The position numbers and the translations under genes were made by a program. The notes beneath the pieces are model-generated. The model ran no database searches and had not been told where the DNA came from. It saw nothing but the letters and a program-made list of their open reading frames with translations. A DNA stretch of 64,000 nt from CAWCWK01 sp963842125 (GTDB lineage Bacteria > Pseudomonadota > Alphaproteobacteria > Rhizobiales > CAWCWK01): positions 1,860,001 to 1,924,000 of the forward strand of contig CAWJFE010000005.1 of assembly GCA_963842125.1 (NCBI GenBank). The letters are read 5' to 3'. Position 1 is the first letter of the stretch. Each line of letters starts with the position of its first letter. Positions 9,525 through 19,327 of this stretch are shown piece by piece.

Positions 9525-12500
9525 TCACGCGGCGCGGCTCTCGGCCTCGCCGGCGGCATCGTCCAGCAACCTGTCGGGGATCGTCATCACGCGCGTCCCT
9601 ACCGTCCAGACCAGCCGGCATTCGATGGCGCGATCGGGGTATGTCTGCCGCATCAGATCGCGATAGGCGGCAAGCTGCGCGAGATAGGTCGGGGCGACGG
9701 TCTCGGCCGTCTCCGCCGGAAAAGCATCCGTCTTGAAATCGATGATGACCACCCGATCCGGCAGGACGACCAGCCTGTCGATGCGGCCGTTGACGAGCAG
9801 CGTCTCCCTGCGCCGCACGACATGGCCGACGATATCGACTTCGGCGGTAGCCTCGGGACTGAATGCGTCGGCGAGATCGACATGGTCGATGACCGCCGCG
9901 GCCTCCGCAAGGAGTGTGCTCCGTGCGGTCTCTTCGATGTCCGGCGCCCGCGCCGCCAGATAGGTATGCGCCGCACCCGGTCGTGCATCAGGTGCGAGTG
10001 ATGGCAGGCTTTGCAACAGGCGATGTAGTAGCGTACCGCGCAACAACGGATCGAGACCGGGTATCGCCGGGCTGGCAGAGGGGGAGACTGAAGGCGCGCG
10101 CGCATCATGGCGTTTTCCGGCATAGGGGATGCCGGTCGGCGTGGTCTCGCGCAGACGGACCTCCGTCGAAACCCGCGCGGTCAGCCACGGCGCCTCGGCG
10201 TCTTCATCGACCTTTATCGGTTCAGGCGTGCGTGCGCGCCACGCTTCGGGCCGCTCGGCCGGCCGGGACGGCCAAACCCAATTCGACTGGCCGCCACCTT
10301 CGCATTCACCCTCGACGGCCGTCTCGCCAAGCGCCCGCGCGACCATGCCGTGCCACGTCTCCCCGTCCGGCATCAGGGTGGGCTCGGCGTCCTTCGGCGC
10401 TTTGCCGCTTCGGCAGGCGGCGACGTAGAGATAATTCTTCGCCCGCGTCATCGCGACGTAGAGCAGACGCCGCTCCTCCGCCGCGCGGGCCTGCCGGTGG
10501 GCATGGCGGATGGCGGCGATGGGTGCGGGGTCCTGCTGGGCCGACGGAGCGTAGACGAGTGGCGCATCGGGCGCATCGTCCAGCGCGAAGATGTCGGGGT
10601 CCTTGGAGCCGTCCATGATCTTCTGGCCAGCGCAGACGAGGAAGACCGCCTCGGCCTCCAGCCCCTTCGCGTTGTGCACGGTCATCACGCGCACGGTCTC
10701 GCCGGCTTCGGATAGCTCGCGCTTTACCTCGCGCTCGGTCTTTCGCAGATCGTGTACGAAGGCCTGGAGCGTGGGCGTCGCACGCTCCTCGAAGGCAAGG
10801 GCTAGGCTGAGGAACTCGTCGAGCGCATCGCCCGCCTCGAGGCCGAGCCGCGCGAGGAATGCCCGCCGCCCGCCGCCCGCGCCCAACACCTCGGCGAAGA
10901 ACTCGAAGGGGCGGGCATAGGCCGCGCGGCTTGCCCAAGCATCCAGCCGTGCCAAGGCCCGTGCGCAGACGGCATCGGTCTCCGCGCGGGCGACGAGCGC
11001 ATTCCAGAGACGCCCGTCTCGTCCATGCGCGAGGTGAAAGAGCCGCGTCTCCGCATCCATCTCTGCGTCGGCGAAGTCGAAGAGCGGGCTCTTGAGGACC
11101 GTCGCAAGCGCGAGATCGTCGTCAGGGAGAAGGAGCGCGTCGGCGAGCGCCAGGCAGTCGAGAACCGCGATCTGCTCCAAGAGCTTCAGACGATCCGCAC
11201 CCGCCACCGGCACATGCGCGGCCCGAAGCGCGCGGATGACGGCCTCGAACGCCCGGTTGCGCCCGCGTACAAGGACGAGGATCTCGCCCGCCGGCATTCC
11301 GCCCGCGATCAGCGCTGCGATCTGGGATGCGATGCGCGTGGCCATCACGTCAGACGGCTCGCCCGGTCCCCGCTGGTCGAGCGGCGCGTCCCACGCCTGC
11401 TCCGCTGGATTCTCGCTCGGCAAGGCCGGGGCCCAGAGCTCGACAAAACTCGGCGCGTTCGGCCGAGCCGACTCGTGGTGCGGCGCTACGCCTTTCGCCG
11501 TGAGGTCGGCGTGCATCTCGTCGGCCGCGAACACGGCATCGACGGCCTTGAGGATGTTGGGAGCCGAGCGGAAGGAGGTCTCGATCGGCACCGTCTCGAA
11601 GCGATGTCTCGCGGCCTCGGCCGCCTGCGCGATCCGCGCCCGCTCGGTCTCGAAGGTCGCGGGCCTCGCGCCTTGGAACGAGAAGATCGACTGCTTCTCG
11701 TCGCCCACCGCGAAGAGGGTGCGCCCTCGTCCCGGCTGTCCGCCGGCGGCGGCGCTTGCCTCGGCTTCCGCACCGAAGAACTCGTCGGTGAGGTTCTTGA
11801 TGATCGTCCACTGCGCGGGGCTCGTATCCTGCGCCTCGTCGAGGAGGACGTGATCGAGCCCACCGTCGAGCTTGTAGAGGACCCAGCGATTGCCCTCGGG
11901 CGCGAGGAGCGCTCCCGCGTGATCGATGAGATCTTGGAACTCCATCAGCCCGCGCCGGGCCTTCTCTCGCTCGAAGACGGCGATGATGCCGCCAGCCAGC
12001 GTGAAGAGGGCCTGGGAGCGCTCGGCCAATGCGATCGCGTTGTCGAGACCGTGGAGTTCCAGCGCATGCTGCGCCTCACGCTCCAGCCGGTCGGCCCATT
12101 CAGGGTAGGCCGCCCGAAAATCCTTGGTGAGGAAGCGCGCGGGGACGGTTCGCGTGGTCTTGGTGAGGAAGACATCCGTGTAGGCGGCCATCCGGGCATC
12201 GCCGGTGGCGTCCAACGCGGCGCCAAGTTGACCCGCCATCGTCTGAAGCGTCTTACTGCCGGCGTTCAGCAACGCGCCCGCCTCCCGCCACAGCGCGACG
12301 GGCAGCGCCTCCGATGTCTCCAACCGTCCGAGCAGCGCCTCGCGCGACGCCGCCCCATCGAGACCGAGCCCCTGCCGGAGCCGCCCTGCGGGATCGTCGG
12401 AGCCCAGCCATCCGGCAAGACCGCGCCGGGTCGCGACGGCTGCGTCGAGATGTTCGGCCAGCGACCCTGGCGCCCGCTCCATGGCGAGCGCCTGCAGAGC

Positions 12501-13052
12501 TTCGGCGAAGGCGTCCTCCGTCACGTCCGTCCGCGTCATGACCGCGTCTCGGGCGCGGGCCAGCATCTCGCGCGTCTGGACCTCGTCCATGACTTGAAAA
12601 CTGGCCGGCACGTTCGCCTCGAACGGGAAGGCCTGCAGCAGCCCTTCGCAGAAGGCGTGGATGGTCTGCACCTTCAGCCCGCCCGGCGTTTCGATCGCGC
12701 GAGCGAAGAGGCGGCGGGCGCGGGCGAGGTCTTGTGCGTCCGGGTCGAGGATGAACGGCGAGAGGCTGGCGCGCAGCTCCTCGTCGCTCGCCTTCGCCCA
12801 AGCCTCGAGATCGCCAAAGACGCGGTTCGCCATATTGGCGGCCGCGGCCTTGGTGAAGGTGAGACAGAGGATGCGGGACGGCTCGGCACCGCCCAGCAGA
12901 AGGCGGGTGACGCGGCGCGTGAGGACATAGGTCTTGCCCGCTCCCGCATTCGCCGACACCCAGGCCGACAGTTCCGGGTTGGATGCCAGGCCCTGCCGAT
13001 CGCGCAGCGCTTGTGGGATGACGAGCGCGTCCGCGCCCCTCCCCCGGCTCAT
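9525..13052 (-). CDS. addA: Double-strand break repair helicase AddA, alphaproteobacterial type
   Basis: 1175-residue UvrD-type helicase with a C-terminal nuclease. Motif I is ANAGAGKT near residue 35, motif II is LLDEAQDTSP and motif III is GDEKQSIFSFQGA. The C-terminal PD-(D/E)XK nuclease shows GRIDRLVV, then VIIDFKTD, then YLAQLAAYR. With AddB it forms the AddAB complex, which resects double-strand ends for RecA loading (functional analogue of RecBCD). The ATG overlaps the addB stop (ATGA at 13049-13052), so the subunits are translationally coupled. Confidence 0.96.
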   Translation of the reverse strand: MSRGRGADALVIPQALRDRQGLASNPELSAWVSANAGAGKTYVLTRRVTRLLLGGAEPSRILCLTFTKAAAANMANRVFGDLEAWAKASDEELRASLSPFILDPDAQDLARARRLFARAIETPGGLKVQTIHAFCEGLLQAFPFEANVPASFQVMDEVQTREMLARARDAVMTRTDVTEDAFAEALQALAMERAPGSLAEHLDAAVATRRGLAGWLGSDDPAGRLRQGLGLDGAASREALLGRLETSEALPVALWREAGALLNAGSKTLQTMAGQLGAALDATGDARMAAYTDVFLTKTTRTVPARFLTKDFRAAYPEWADRLEREAQHALELHGLDNAIALAERSQALFTLAGGIIAVFEREKARRGLMEFQDLIDHAGALLAPEGNRWVLYKLDGGLDHVLLDEAQDTSPAQWTIIKNLTDEFFGAEAEASAAAGGQPGRGRTLFAVGDEKQSIFSFQGARPATFETERARIAQAAEAARHRFETVPIETSFRSAPNILKAVDAVFAADEMHADLTAKGVAPHHESARPNAPSFVELWAPALPSENPAEQAWDAPLDQRGPGEPSDVMATRIASQIAALIAGGMPAGEILVLVRGRNRAFEAVIRALRAAHVPVAGADRLKLLEQIAVLDCLALADALLLPDDDLALATVLKSPLFDFADAEMDAETRLFHLAHGRDGRLWNALVARAETDAVCARALARLDAWASRAAYARPFEFFAEVLGAGGGRRAFLARLGLEAGDALDEFLSLALAFEERATPTLQAFVHDLRKTEREVKRELSEAGETVRVMTVHNAKGLEAEAVFLVCAGQKIMDGSKDPDIFALDDAPDAPLVYAPSAQQDPAPIAAIRHAHRQARAAEERRLLYVAMTRAKNYLYVAACRSGKAPKDAEPTLMPDGETWHGMVARALGETAVEGECEGGGQSNWVWPSRPAERPEAWRARTPEPIKVDEDAEAPWLTARVSTEVRLRETTPTGIPYAGKRHDARAPSVSPSASPAIPGLDPLLRGTLLHRLLQSLPSLAPDARPGAAHTYLAARAPDIEETARSTLLAEAAAVIDHVDLADAFSPEATAEVDIVGHVVRRRETLLVNGRIDRLVVLPDRVVIIDFKTDAFPAETAETVAPTYLAQLAAYRDLMRQTYPDRAIECRLVWTVGTRVMTIPDRLLDDAAGEAESRAA

Positions 13053-16000
13053 GCCTCGCCCCCGGCAATATCATCGGCCAGCGCCCATTCGCGCACGCGC
13101 GCGAGATGGTCATAGCGCCCATAGCTTAGGCGCCATTGCGGACGCGGCATCGAGGGATAACCCTGGTTCGGGTCGTCATAGGCGGCGATGAGGCTGGCGA
13201 GCCCGGCGACGGTCTGCGCGACCAAGTCTTCGACCTCGGGCAGCTTGTTGCCCGCCTTGTAGGGCTTCTCGCGATCTCCGTCGCGCGTGCCTTTCAATTC
13301 GACATAGGTCAGGTGTTCGACGGCGGCGCCCGACAGAGGTTTCGCGCCGCCCTTGACGAGATCGCCATCGAACGCGCCCCCCGCCGCCATCGCGGCGCCG
13401 AGCGCGAGCTGCGAGGCAAGGCCGCTCGCCATCTGCGGTGGCGTGGGTACGTTTCCGGTCTTCCAATCCACCAGACCGAACCGCCCGTCCCCCCTGATCT
13501 CGATCCGATCGGCACGCCCCGTCAGAACGAAGGCCGCGTCACCGGTTCCAGGAACGCGCCACTCGCCGGACACCTCGGCGTGGACGCTAAGGCCCTCACG
13601 CCGCCCGCGTTCCCACTCAACGACCCAGTCGGCGATGGCGTGCATCTGCCGCCGCCAGAGCGATGCGACCTCGGGGCGGCCGAGATAGGGTTTGAGCGCG
13701 CGGTCCATCGCCGCCCGCAGCGTCTCGGCGGCGTCAGGCGCGAAGGGATCGTGTCCACTCCATGCATCGAGCGCGGCGTGGATGACGAGGCCGCGCTCGC
13801 GCGGGCCGGGCGGCTCGTCGAGCGCATCGAGCGGGCGGAGCTTCAGGATGTGCGCCGCGTAGATCGAATAGGGGTCGCGGACCCAGGTCTCGATCTGCGT
13901 GACCGGCAGGCGGCTCGGGCGCGTGGCGACCGGCGGTTTCGGCTCCGGCCTTCCGATCGGCGGCGCGGGCGGTACGGCATCGAGCGTTCGCGCCGATGCG
14001 AGCAACGCATCGCCCTCGCGTTTCACATCGTTCATCGCGTCGCCCGCCACGGCATCGAGCCGTTGCAGCCATCGCGCCCGGATGGTGGGGGCGCCGCCGA
14101 AGCGGACGGCGCGCGAGAGGATGACGCGGGTCGAGGCGAAGCCTTGCGCGAAGTCATGCGCCGCTTCGCCCAGCCGCTTCTCGGGCGGCGGCAGGCCGAT
14201 ACCTGTACGCATCGGCCGCGAGAGCCAAGCATCGTTGCGCTGCTGCCCCGGCCAAACGCCTTCGTTGAGCCCGGCGAGGATGCAGGTATCGAACGAGAGC
14301 TGACGCGCTTCGAGAAGGCCGAGGATCGCGATCTTGGGGTGGCTCGGCCGCCGATTGCGGACCGCGCTGCCGCGCATCAGCGCGACGAAGAGGGACGGGT
14401 ATTCGCGCGGCTCGAGCATGAGGTCATCATCGCCCATCAACCCGTCGAAGACCGCCCTCAGAGCCTCGCCATCCTCCTGCGCCCAGAGGACGTCGCCCGA
14501 GAGAGCGAGGCAGGCGTCGCGATGGATCGTCGCGAGTTCACTGAGCGACACGTCCTGCGCCGCGTCGAAGCGCTGGCGGAGTTCCACCGTCGCACTATCC
14601 AGCGAGGCCAACGCGCGCCGCGCGGATGCCGTCCTCGGGTCCTTCTTCGCCACCAGCAGGGCTTCGTCATCCTCATCGAGCCGCCGGGCGATGCCGGCGA
14701 GACCGGGGTCGGGCGCGAGACCGCGCAGGGCGATACGCTCCAGTGCCCGCACGTCGCTGCGATAGCGCGCCTCGGCATCGTACTCTTGGGGATGAGCGAG
14801 TGGGTGTTTGAGGAGTGCGAGGAGCGGGATCGGTGCGAAACGCGCTTCGACGGCCTCGACCATCAGACGCGCGAAGACGGCCGGCGGGGTCGTACCGAGC
14901 GGGCGACCGCCCGAATCGTCCACATGAAGGTCCCAGCGCTTCAACTCGGCCTCGACACGGCGGGCGAGCGTCCGGTCCGGCGTCACCAGCGCGATCCGCT
15001 TCTCGCCCTCCTCCAACGCCGCGCGCAACGCGACGGCTACGGCGAGTGCCTCCTCGCGCTCGTTCGCCGCCTCCATCAGCGTCACGTTCGTCAAGGCAGA
15101 CCGGACCGTGCCCCGCCCGAGGCGTGTCGCGGGATCGGCCCATCGCTCGGTCGTCTCGGCAGGGCGAAGCGCCTCGCTGAGAAGCACGTCTCGGGCCGCG
15201 CGGCCCGGGCCCGACGCGCCGAGGCATTCGACGTCCTCTCGTGGCACGCGCAGATGTTCGAGAAGGTGGCAAAGGCCGCTCTGCGCATGACCGAAGTCCG
15301 GTCCCGCCGGCGCGATGCCCTTCACATGCGCCCAAGTGTCCGCGTCGCAGCGCATATCGAGCCCCGGTAGCAGAACGACGCCGCCTTCGCGCGCATGGAT
15401 CGCAGCCATGAGGTCGGCCGACGCCGGCACGTAGCTCGGGCTGGCAATGGCGAGAACGGGTCCGGAACCCTGCCGGATCCGCTCCGCCTCCTGTCCGATC
15501 AACCGGTCGCGCTGTTGCGCCTGATCTACGGAAGACAGGCGTTCGAGATGGTCCGGCCATGCCTCTGTCGCGACCTTGAGGAAATCGCGGGCCACGGCCC
15601 AATATTGCGTGAGCGCGTCCTCGACGACGCCATCGAGCCGTCCCCAATCCGCCCGTTCCCGCCCGACCTCGTCCATCAGACGTATGAGATCGGAAGCGAG
15701 ATGAGCGGCATCGGCTCTCGAGCAGGGCAGGATGACACCGCTGCCGTCGACACGGTCCGGCGTGTCGAAACGCGGCCAATCCTCCATCAATCGCATGACG
15801 GCCAACTGTCTGCGCAGGCCGCCCAAAGCCGCATCGTCCGTGTCTTCCGCCCTCCCGACGACCGTCTCGTCGGGCTCGTCCGCAAAGAAACCCGCGTCCT
15901 CATCGACATCGGCAATGGCAAGGATGCGCGGGAGGAGCGTGGCGCCGCCGGCCGCTTGCAGGAACGCGCGTCGCAACTCGCGCGCGGCGCGGCGACCGGG

Positions 16001-16147
16001 GACGTAGACCGTCGCGCGGGTCAACGAGATCGGCTCGTCCGCCCGCACGTCCGGCCAGAACGCCCCCTCGCGGACGGCGTCTACGAGCGATGGAAGGAAC
16101 GGCGTCGCGATCGGGACCGTGACGAGACGACCGGCGGGGCGGGGCAT
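13049..16147 (-). CDS. addB: Double-strand break repair protein AddB
   Basis: About 1032 residues from the ATG at 16147. The frame stays open upstream to 16630, but that extension has no resemblance to AddB, and family members start with a motif like MPRPAGRLVTVPIATPFLPS, so 16147 is preferred. The N-terminal half is the inactive helicase-like part (VYVPGRRAARELRRAF). The C-terminus is a RecB-like nuclease domain with LVDWKTGN and SQLALGAAM. It partners AddA in end resection. In related genomes the gene before addB is the nucleotidyltransferase (here murU, 10 kb away), not chvG. Confidence 0.93.
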   Translation of the reverse strand: MPRPAGRLVTVPIATPFLPSLVDAVREGAFWPDVRADEPISLTRATVYVPGRRAARELRRAFLQAAGGATLLPRILAIADVDEDAGFFADEPDETVVGRAEDTDDAALGGLRRQLAVMRLMEDWPRFDTPDRVDGSGVILPCSRADAAHLASDLIRLMDEVGRERADWGRLDGVVEDALTQYWAVARDFLKVATEAWPDHLERLSSVDQAQQRDRLIGQEAERIRQGSGPVLAIASPSYVPASADLMAAIHAREGGVVLLPGLDMRCDADTWAHVKGIAPAGPDFGHAQSGLCHLLEHLRVPREDVECLGASGPGRAARDVLLSEALRPAETTERWADPATRLGRGTVRSALTNVTLMEAANEREEALAVAVALRAALEEGEKRIALVTPDRTLARRVEAELKRWDLHVDDSGGRPLGTTPPAVFARLMVEAVEARFAPIPLLALLKHPLAHPQEYDAEARYRSDVRALERIALRGLAPDPGLAGIARRLDEDDEALLVAKKDPRTASARRALASLDSATVELRQRFDAAQDVSLSELATIHRDACLALSGDVLWAQEDGEALRAVFDGLMGDDDLMLEPREYPSLFVALMRGSAVRNRRPSHPKIAILGLLEARQLSFDTCILAGLNEGVWPGQQRNDAWLSRPMRTGIGLPPPEKRLGEAAHDFAQGFASTRVILSRAVRFGGAPTIRARWLQRLDAVAGDAMNDVKREGDALLASARTLDAVPPAPPIGRPEPKPPVATRPSRLPVTQIETWVRDPYSIYAAHILKLRPLDALDEPPGPRERGLVIHAALDAWSGHDPFAPDAAETLRAAMDRALKPYLGRPEVASLWRRQMHAIADWVVEWERGRREGLSVHAEVSGEWRVPGTGDAAFVLTGRADRIEIRGDGRFGLVDWKTGNVPTPPQMASGLASQLALGAAMAAGGAFDGDLVKGGAKPLSGAAVEHLTYVELKGTRDGDREKPYKAGNKLPEVEDLVAQTVAGLASLIAAYDDPNQGYPSMPRPQWRLSYGRYDHLARVREWALADDIAGGEA

Positions 16148-16388
16148 GGCGAGCCAATAGAAGGACGGGACGGCGCGACATCCGGGGATGCGCGGCAGGA
16201 GCCAACATGGGAACGAAACCGGAATGGCGTCAAGCCGTGGCCCCGGCCGGATTGGCAGGCACGGCCAGGCTGCGGCACGATGGCGACATCGGTTGGCCTT
16301 CGCCTGATCTATCGATAGCATGTCGCGGTCGTGCCGGCCTCGCAAAGCCGGACGCGGCGAGCGAGAGGCGGGGCCGTAGCGGACGCAA
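16148..16388. other. Intergenic region between divergent addB and chvG; inferred inversion breakpoint
   Basis: This 241-base gap separates addB (minus) from chvG (plus). In Brucella and rhizobia, chvG follows chvI and addB follows the nucleotidyltransferase, so this junction is new relative to that order. It must hold promoters for both divergent genes, but I see no convincing -35/-10 pair. I found no transposase remnant or long repeat shared with the other junction near 26.5 kb. Confidence 0.4.
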
Positions 16389-18230
16389 ATGAGCGCGCGC
16401 GACATCACCATAGAGGCCGCCCCGGAAGCGGCACGCCGCGCCGCCCAAGCGGGCGATGAAGACGCGCGTGCGGTGTCCGGCGGCCAGTCCGACAAGATCG
16501 AGACCGGCAGGACCTGGCGTTTCGCGAACGCCGAGCCGCTCCAGTCGTTGCGGCAAACGGGCCGGTCGAGCCTCACGCGGCGTATCCTTTTCCTCAACCT
16601 GGTCGCGCTTCTCGTCCTCCTCTCCGGCATCCTCTACCTCAATCAGTTCCGGCAGGGCCTGATCGACGCGCGGGTGCGCAGCCTGCTCGTGCAGGGGGAG
16701 ATCATCGCCGGCGCCATCGCCGCCTCCGCCGCCTCCGAAACAAGCGGCGTGACGCTGGAGCCGGAACAGCTCGTCGAGTTGGAGACCGGACAGAGCCTGC
16801 AGCCGACGGCGGACAGCCTCGCGCTGCTGGAGTTTCCCATCGATCCCGAACGGGTTGCACCGGTGCTGCGCCAGCTTATCTCGCCGACCCGAACGCAGGC
16901 GCGCATCTACGATCGGGACGGCATCCTCATTCTCGATTCGCGTCACCTCCTCACGCGCGGCCAAGTCCTGCGCTACGACCTCGCGCCACCGGCCGATGCG
17001 GAGACCGCGTTCAGCTTTTCCAGCCTCTGGCGCCGCACGACGGTCTGGCTCCAGGCCGGTGACCGACCACTCTACGAAGAGACAGGTCCTGCGAACGGGC
17101 GCGACTATGCGGAGGTCGCGGCGGCGCTGTCGGGCACCTCGGCGGCGGTCGAGCGCGTCAATACGCAAGGCGAGCTCATCGTCTCGGTCGCCGTCCCCGT
17201 CCAGCGCTTTCGTGCGGTATTGGGCGCGCTCCTGCTCTCCACGCAGGGCGGCGATATCGATAGCATCCTCAAGGCAGAGCGCAACGCGATGCTGCGGGTC
17301 TTCACCGTGGCGGCGGCCGTCACGACGGTCCTGTCGCTCATCCTCGCCAGCACGATCGCGGGGCCGATGCGTCGGCTGGCGGAAGCGGCCGAGCGCGTTC
17401 GGCACGGTGTTCACGCGCGCGAGGAAATTCCGGACTACACGCACCGCAACGACGAGATCGGCAATCTCTCGGGCGCACTCCGCGACATGACCGCCGCGCT
17501 CTTCGAGCGTTTGGACGCGATCGAGAGTTTTGCCGCTGACGTCGCGCACGAGTTGAAGAATCCGCTCACCTCGCTGCGCTCCGCGGTCGAGACCCTGCCG
17601 CTGGCACGCACGTCGGAGCAGCGCGCCCGCCTCATCGAGGTCGTCCAGCACGACGTGCAGCGGCTCGACCGGCTCATCACCGACATCTCGGCCTCCTCGC
17701 GCCTCGATGCCGAATTGCAGCGCGGCGAGGGCGAGATCATCGACGTCTCGGAGATGCTACGCACCATCATGACGCTCGACGAAGAGCGCCGCGCGGCGAA
17801 GGACGTACCGCTGGAGCTAAGCGGCGACCGAACCGAACCGCTCCTCGTCGTCGCGCAATCCGGGCGCCTTCTACAGGTCATCACCAACCTCATTGGCAAC
17901 GCTCGATCCTTCTCACCAGCCGATGGTCAGGTGCGCGTCAAGCTGCGCGGGCTGCGCCGTGAGGTCGAGATCCTGGTGGAAGACGACGGGCCGGGCATAC
18001 CACCCGAAAATCTCGGACGGGTCTTCGAGCGCTTCTACACCGACCGCCCGGGCGCCCACGCCTTCGGCAACAATTCCGGCCTCGGTCTGTCGATCTCGCG
18101 CCAGATCGTCGAGGCCTATGGCGGCCGCATCTGGGCCGAGAATCACATGGGCGAAGGTCCCGAAGGGCCCCGGCGCCTCGGCGCACGCTTCATCATCCGC
18201 TTGCCGAGGCACGCTCCGGCCGGTGCCTGA
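16389..18230 (+). CDS. chvG: Sensor histidine kinase ChvG (BvrS/ExoS homologue)
   Basis: 613-residue membrane sensor kinase. The first membrane helix is RRILFLNLVALLVLLSGILY near residue 65; a periplasmic sensor region runs to about residue 300. A second helix (VFTVAAAVTTVLSLILAS), HAMP and HisKA follow, with the phospho-acceptor His387 in VAHELKNPL. The HATPase domain has NLIGNARSF and DDGPGIP. Known for the family: ChvG phosphorylates ChvI and controls envelope, acid and host-adaptation genes in Brucella, Agrobacterium and Sinorhizobium. Here chvI is not upstream but 8.4 kb downstream on the other strand. hprK starts inside the 3' end of this gene. Confidence 0.93.
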   Translation: MSARDITIEAAPEAARRAAQAGDEDARAVSGGQSDKIETGRTWRFANAEPLQSLRQTGRSSLTRRILFLNLVALLVLLSGILYLNQFRQGLIDARVRSLLVQGEIIAGAIAASAASETSGVTLEPEQLVELETGQSLQPTADSLALLEFPIDPERVAPVLRQLISPTRTQARIYDRDGILILDSRHLLTRGQVLRYDLAPPADAETAFSFSSLWRRTTVWLQAGDRPLYEETGPANGRDYAEVAAALSGTSAAVERVNTQGELIVSVAVPVQRFRAVLGALLLSTQGGDIDSILKAERNAMLRVFTVAAAVTTVLSLILASTIAGPMRRLAEAAERVRHGVHAREEIPDYTHRNDEIGNLSGALRDMTAALFERLDAIESFAADVAHELKNPLTSLRSAVETLPLARTSEQRARLIEVVQHDVQRLDRLITDISASSRLDAELQRGEGEIIDVSEMLRTIMTLDEERRAAKDVPLELSGDRTEPLLVVAQSGRLLQVITNLIGNARSFSPADGQVRVKLRGLRREVEILVEDDGPGIPPENLGRVFERFYTDRPGAHAFGNNSGLGLSISRQIVEAYGGRIWAENHMGEGPEGPRRLGARFIIRLPRHAPAGA

Positions 18231-18762
18231 GACGAGCGTCACGATCCACGCGACGGCCGTAGCGTTTCATGTGCCGGGGATCGGTTGGCGGGGCATCCTG
18301 ATCCGGGGCGGTGGCGGCGCGGGCAAGACGCGCCTCGCGGCGATCATCCAGCGCGGCCACCCGCCCGGCACGGTCCGCCTCGTCTCGGACGATCGGGTAA
18401 AGCTGACACGGCGAGGCATGCGGGTAGAGCTTGCGCCACCCGACACCCCGCTCGGCGGCCTACCGCGATATCGGGGCCTTTGCATGCCCCGCGAACGCAC
18501 CCCCAGGCGCTCCGTCGTCGCGGTCTCATCGACGCTCGATCATATCGTCGTTCTCGGCGCAAAGAGGTCCGCAATCCGAACATCGGTTCGACGGGTTCTC
18601 GGCCTGCGGCATCCCGTCACCATCCTCCCGACGACGTCCTCGGCGCTCCGTCCACCGCGTCCTGGACGACACAGGCCGTCCACCAAACCCGGCTTGCGAC
18701 GACGCGGTGCTAGCGGGAACCCCGTGCATCTGTCATCGTTTCGCTTCGGCAGGCGTGGGTAA
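18223..18762 (+). CDS. hprK: HPr kinase/phosphorylase HprK, short alphaproteobacterial type, divergent
   Basis: 179 residues from a GTG that overlaps the end of chvG by 8 bases. The N-terminus fits the short alphaproteobacterial HprK: ATAVAFHVPGIGWRGILIRG, a P-loop GGGAGKT and the acidic pair in VSDDRV. Beyond that it is poor. The region that normally reads like GLIEVRGxGI is GLPRYRGLCMP, and the last 80 residues are Arg/Pro-rich and match no family pattern I know. No other frame over the 3' half looks better, so this looks like divergence rather than a frameshift. Family role: reversible phosphorylation of HPr at Ser. Gene order (chvG-hprK-EIIA-HPr) supports the identity; activity is doubtful. 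Confidence 0.7.
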   Translation: MPETSVTIHATAVAFHVPGIGWRGILIRGGGGAGKTRLAAIIQRGHPPGTVRLVSDDRVKLTRRGMRVELAPPDTPLGGLPRYRGLCMPRERTPRRSVVAVSSTLDHIVVLGAKRSAIRTSVRRVLGLRHPVTILPTTSSALRPPRPGRHRPSTKPGLRRRGASGNPVHLSSFRFGRRG

Positions 18763-18892
18763 TCGCGCCTGTGGACAGGACTGGTGGGGTGACAATGGGC
18801 AGGAACCTCGGCACAGAAGATTTCGGTCGCGGCGGCGGACATTCGGTCGCCCTGCTGGCGCCCGTCCGTCGGGCACGAAGGACTCTGGCGCG

Positions 18893-19315
18893 TTGAATAC
18901 GGTCCAATACCTGCCCATCGGTATCGTTCTCGTGACGCACGGGCGGCTCTGCGAGGAGTTTCGCCAAGCGCTCGAACATGTCGTGGGCGTCGAAGGCGGC
19001 TTGGCCTGCGTGGCCATCGCACCCGATGACGACGACGAGATGCGCCGCTCGGAGATCCTCGAAGTCGTCCGCTCGGTGGAGGCGGGCTCCGGTGTCGCAG
19101 TCCTGACAGACATGTTCGGCGGCACGCCCTCCAACCTCGCGATCTCCATCATGGACGAGGGCCATATCGAGGTTCTTGCCGGCCTCAACCTTCCCATGCT
19201 CGTCAAGCTGGCCCGCCTGCGCCGCACGAAGCCGTTGGCGGAGGCCGTCGCGCAGGCCGCCGAGGCGGGGCGCAAATACATCAGCGTGGCCAGCCATGTG
19301 CTGGCCGGCAAATAA
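18893..19315 (+). CDS. PTS EIIA component, mannose type
   Basis: 140-residue EIIA-Man-like protein. The active-site His16 is in VLVTHGRLCEEF, and TDMFGGTPSN is the family motif. A TTG at 18893 is taken as start because it lies about 10 bases after AAGGA and close to the conserved IGIVLVTHG. No ATG or GTG is better placed, so the start is uncertain by some residues. In rhizobia this EIIA works with HPr, EINtr and HprK as a regulatory phosphorelay without sugar transport, connected to ChvG/ChvI. It is followed after 12 bases by HPr. Confidence 0.9.
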   Translation: MNTVQYLPIGIVLVTHGRLCEEFRQALEHVVGVEGGLACVAIAPDDDDEMRRSEILEVVRSVEAGSGVAVLTDMFGGTPSNLAISIMDEGHIEVLAGLNLPMLVKLARLRRTKPLAEAVAQAAEAGRKYISVASHVLAGK

Positions 19316-19327
19316 GCGGGCGGAGCG

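Noticed and set aside
16148..16630. N-terminal extension of AddB by 161 residues
   Set aside because: It overlaps the divergent chvG gene and has no AddB-like sequence; the family begins near 16147.
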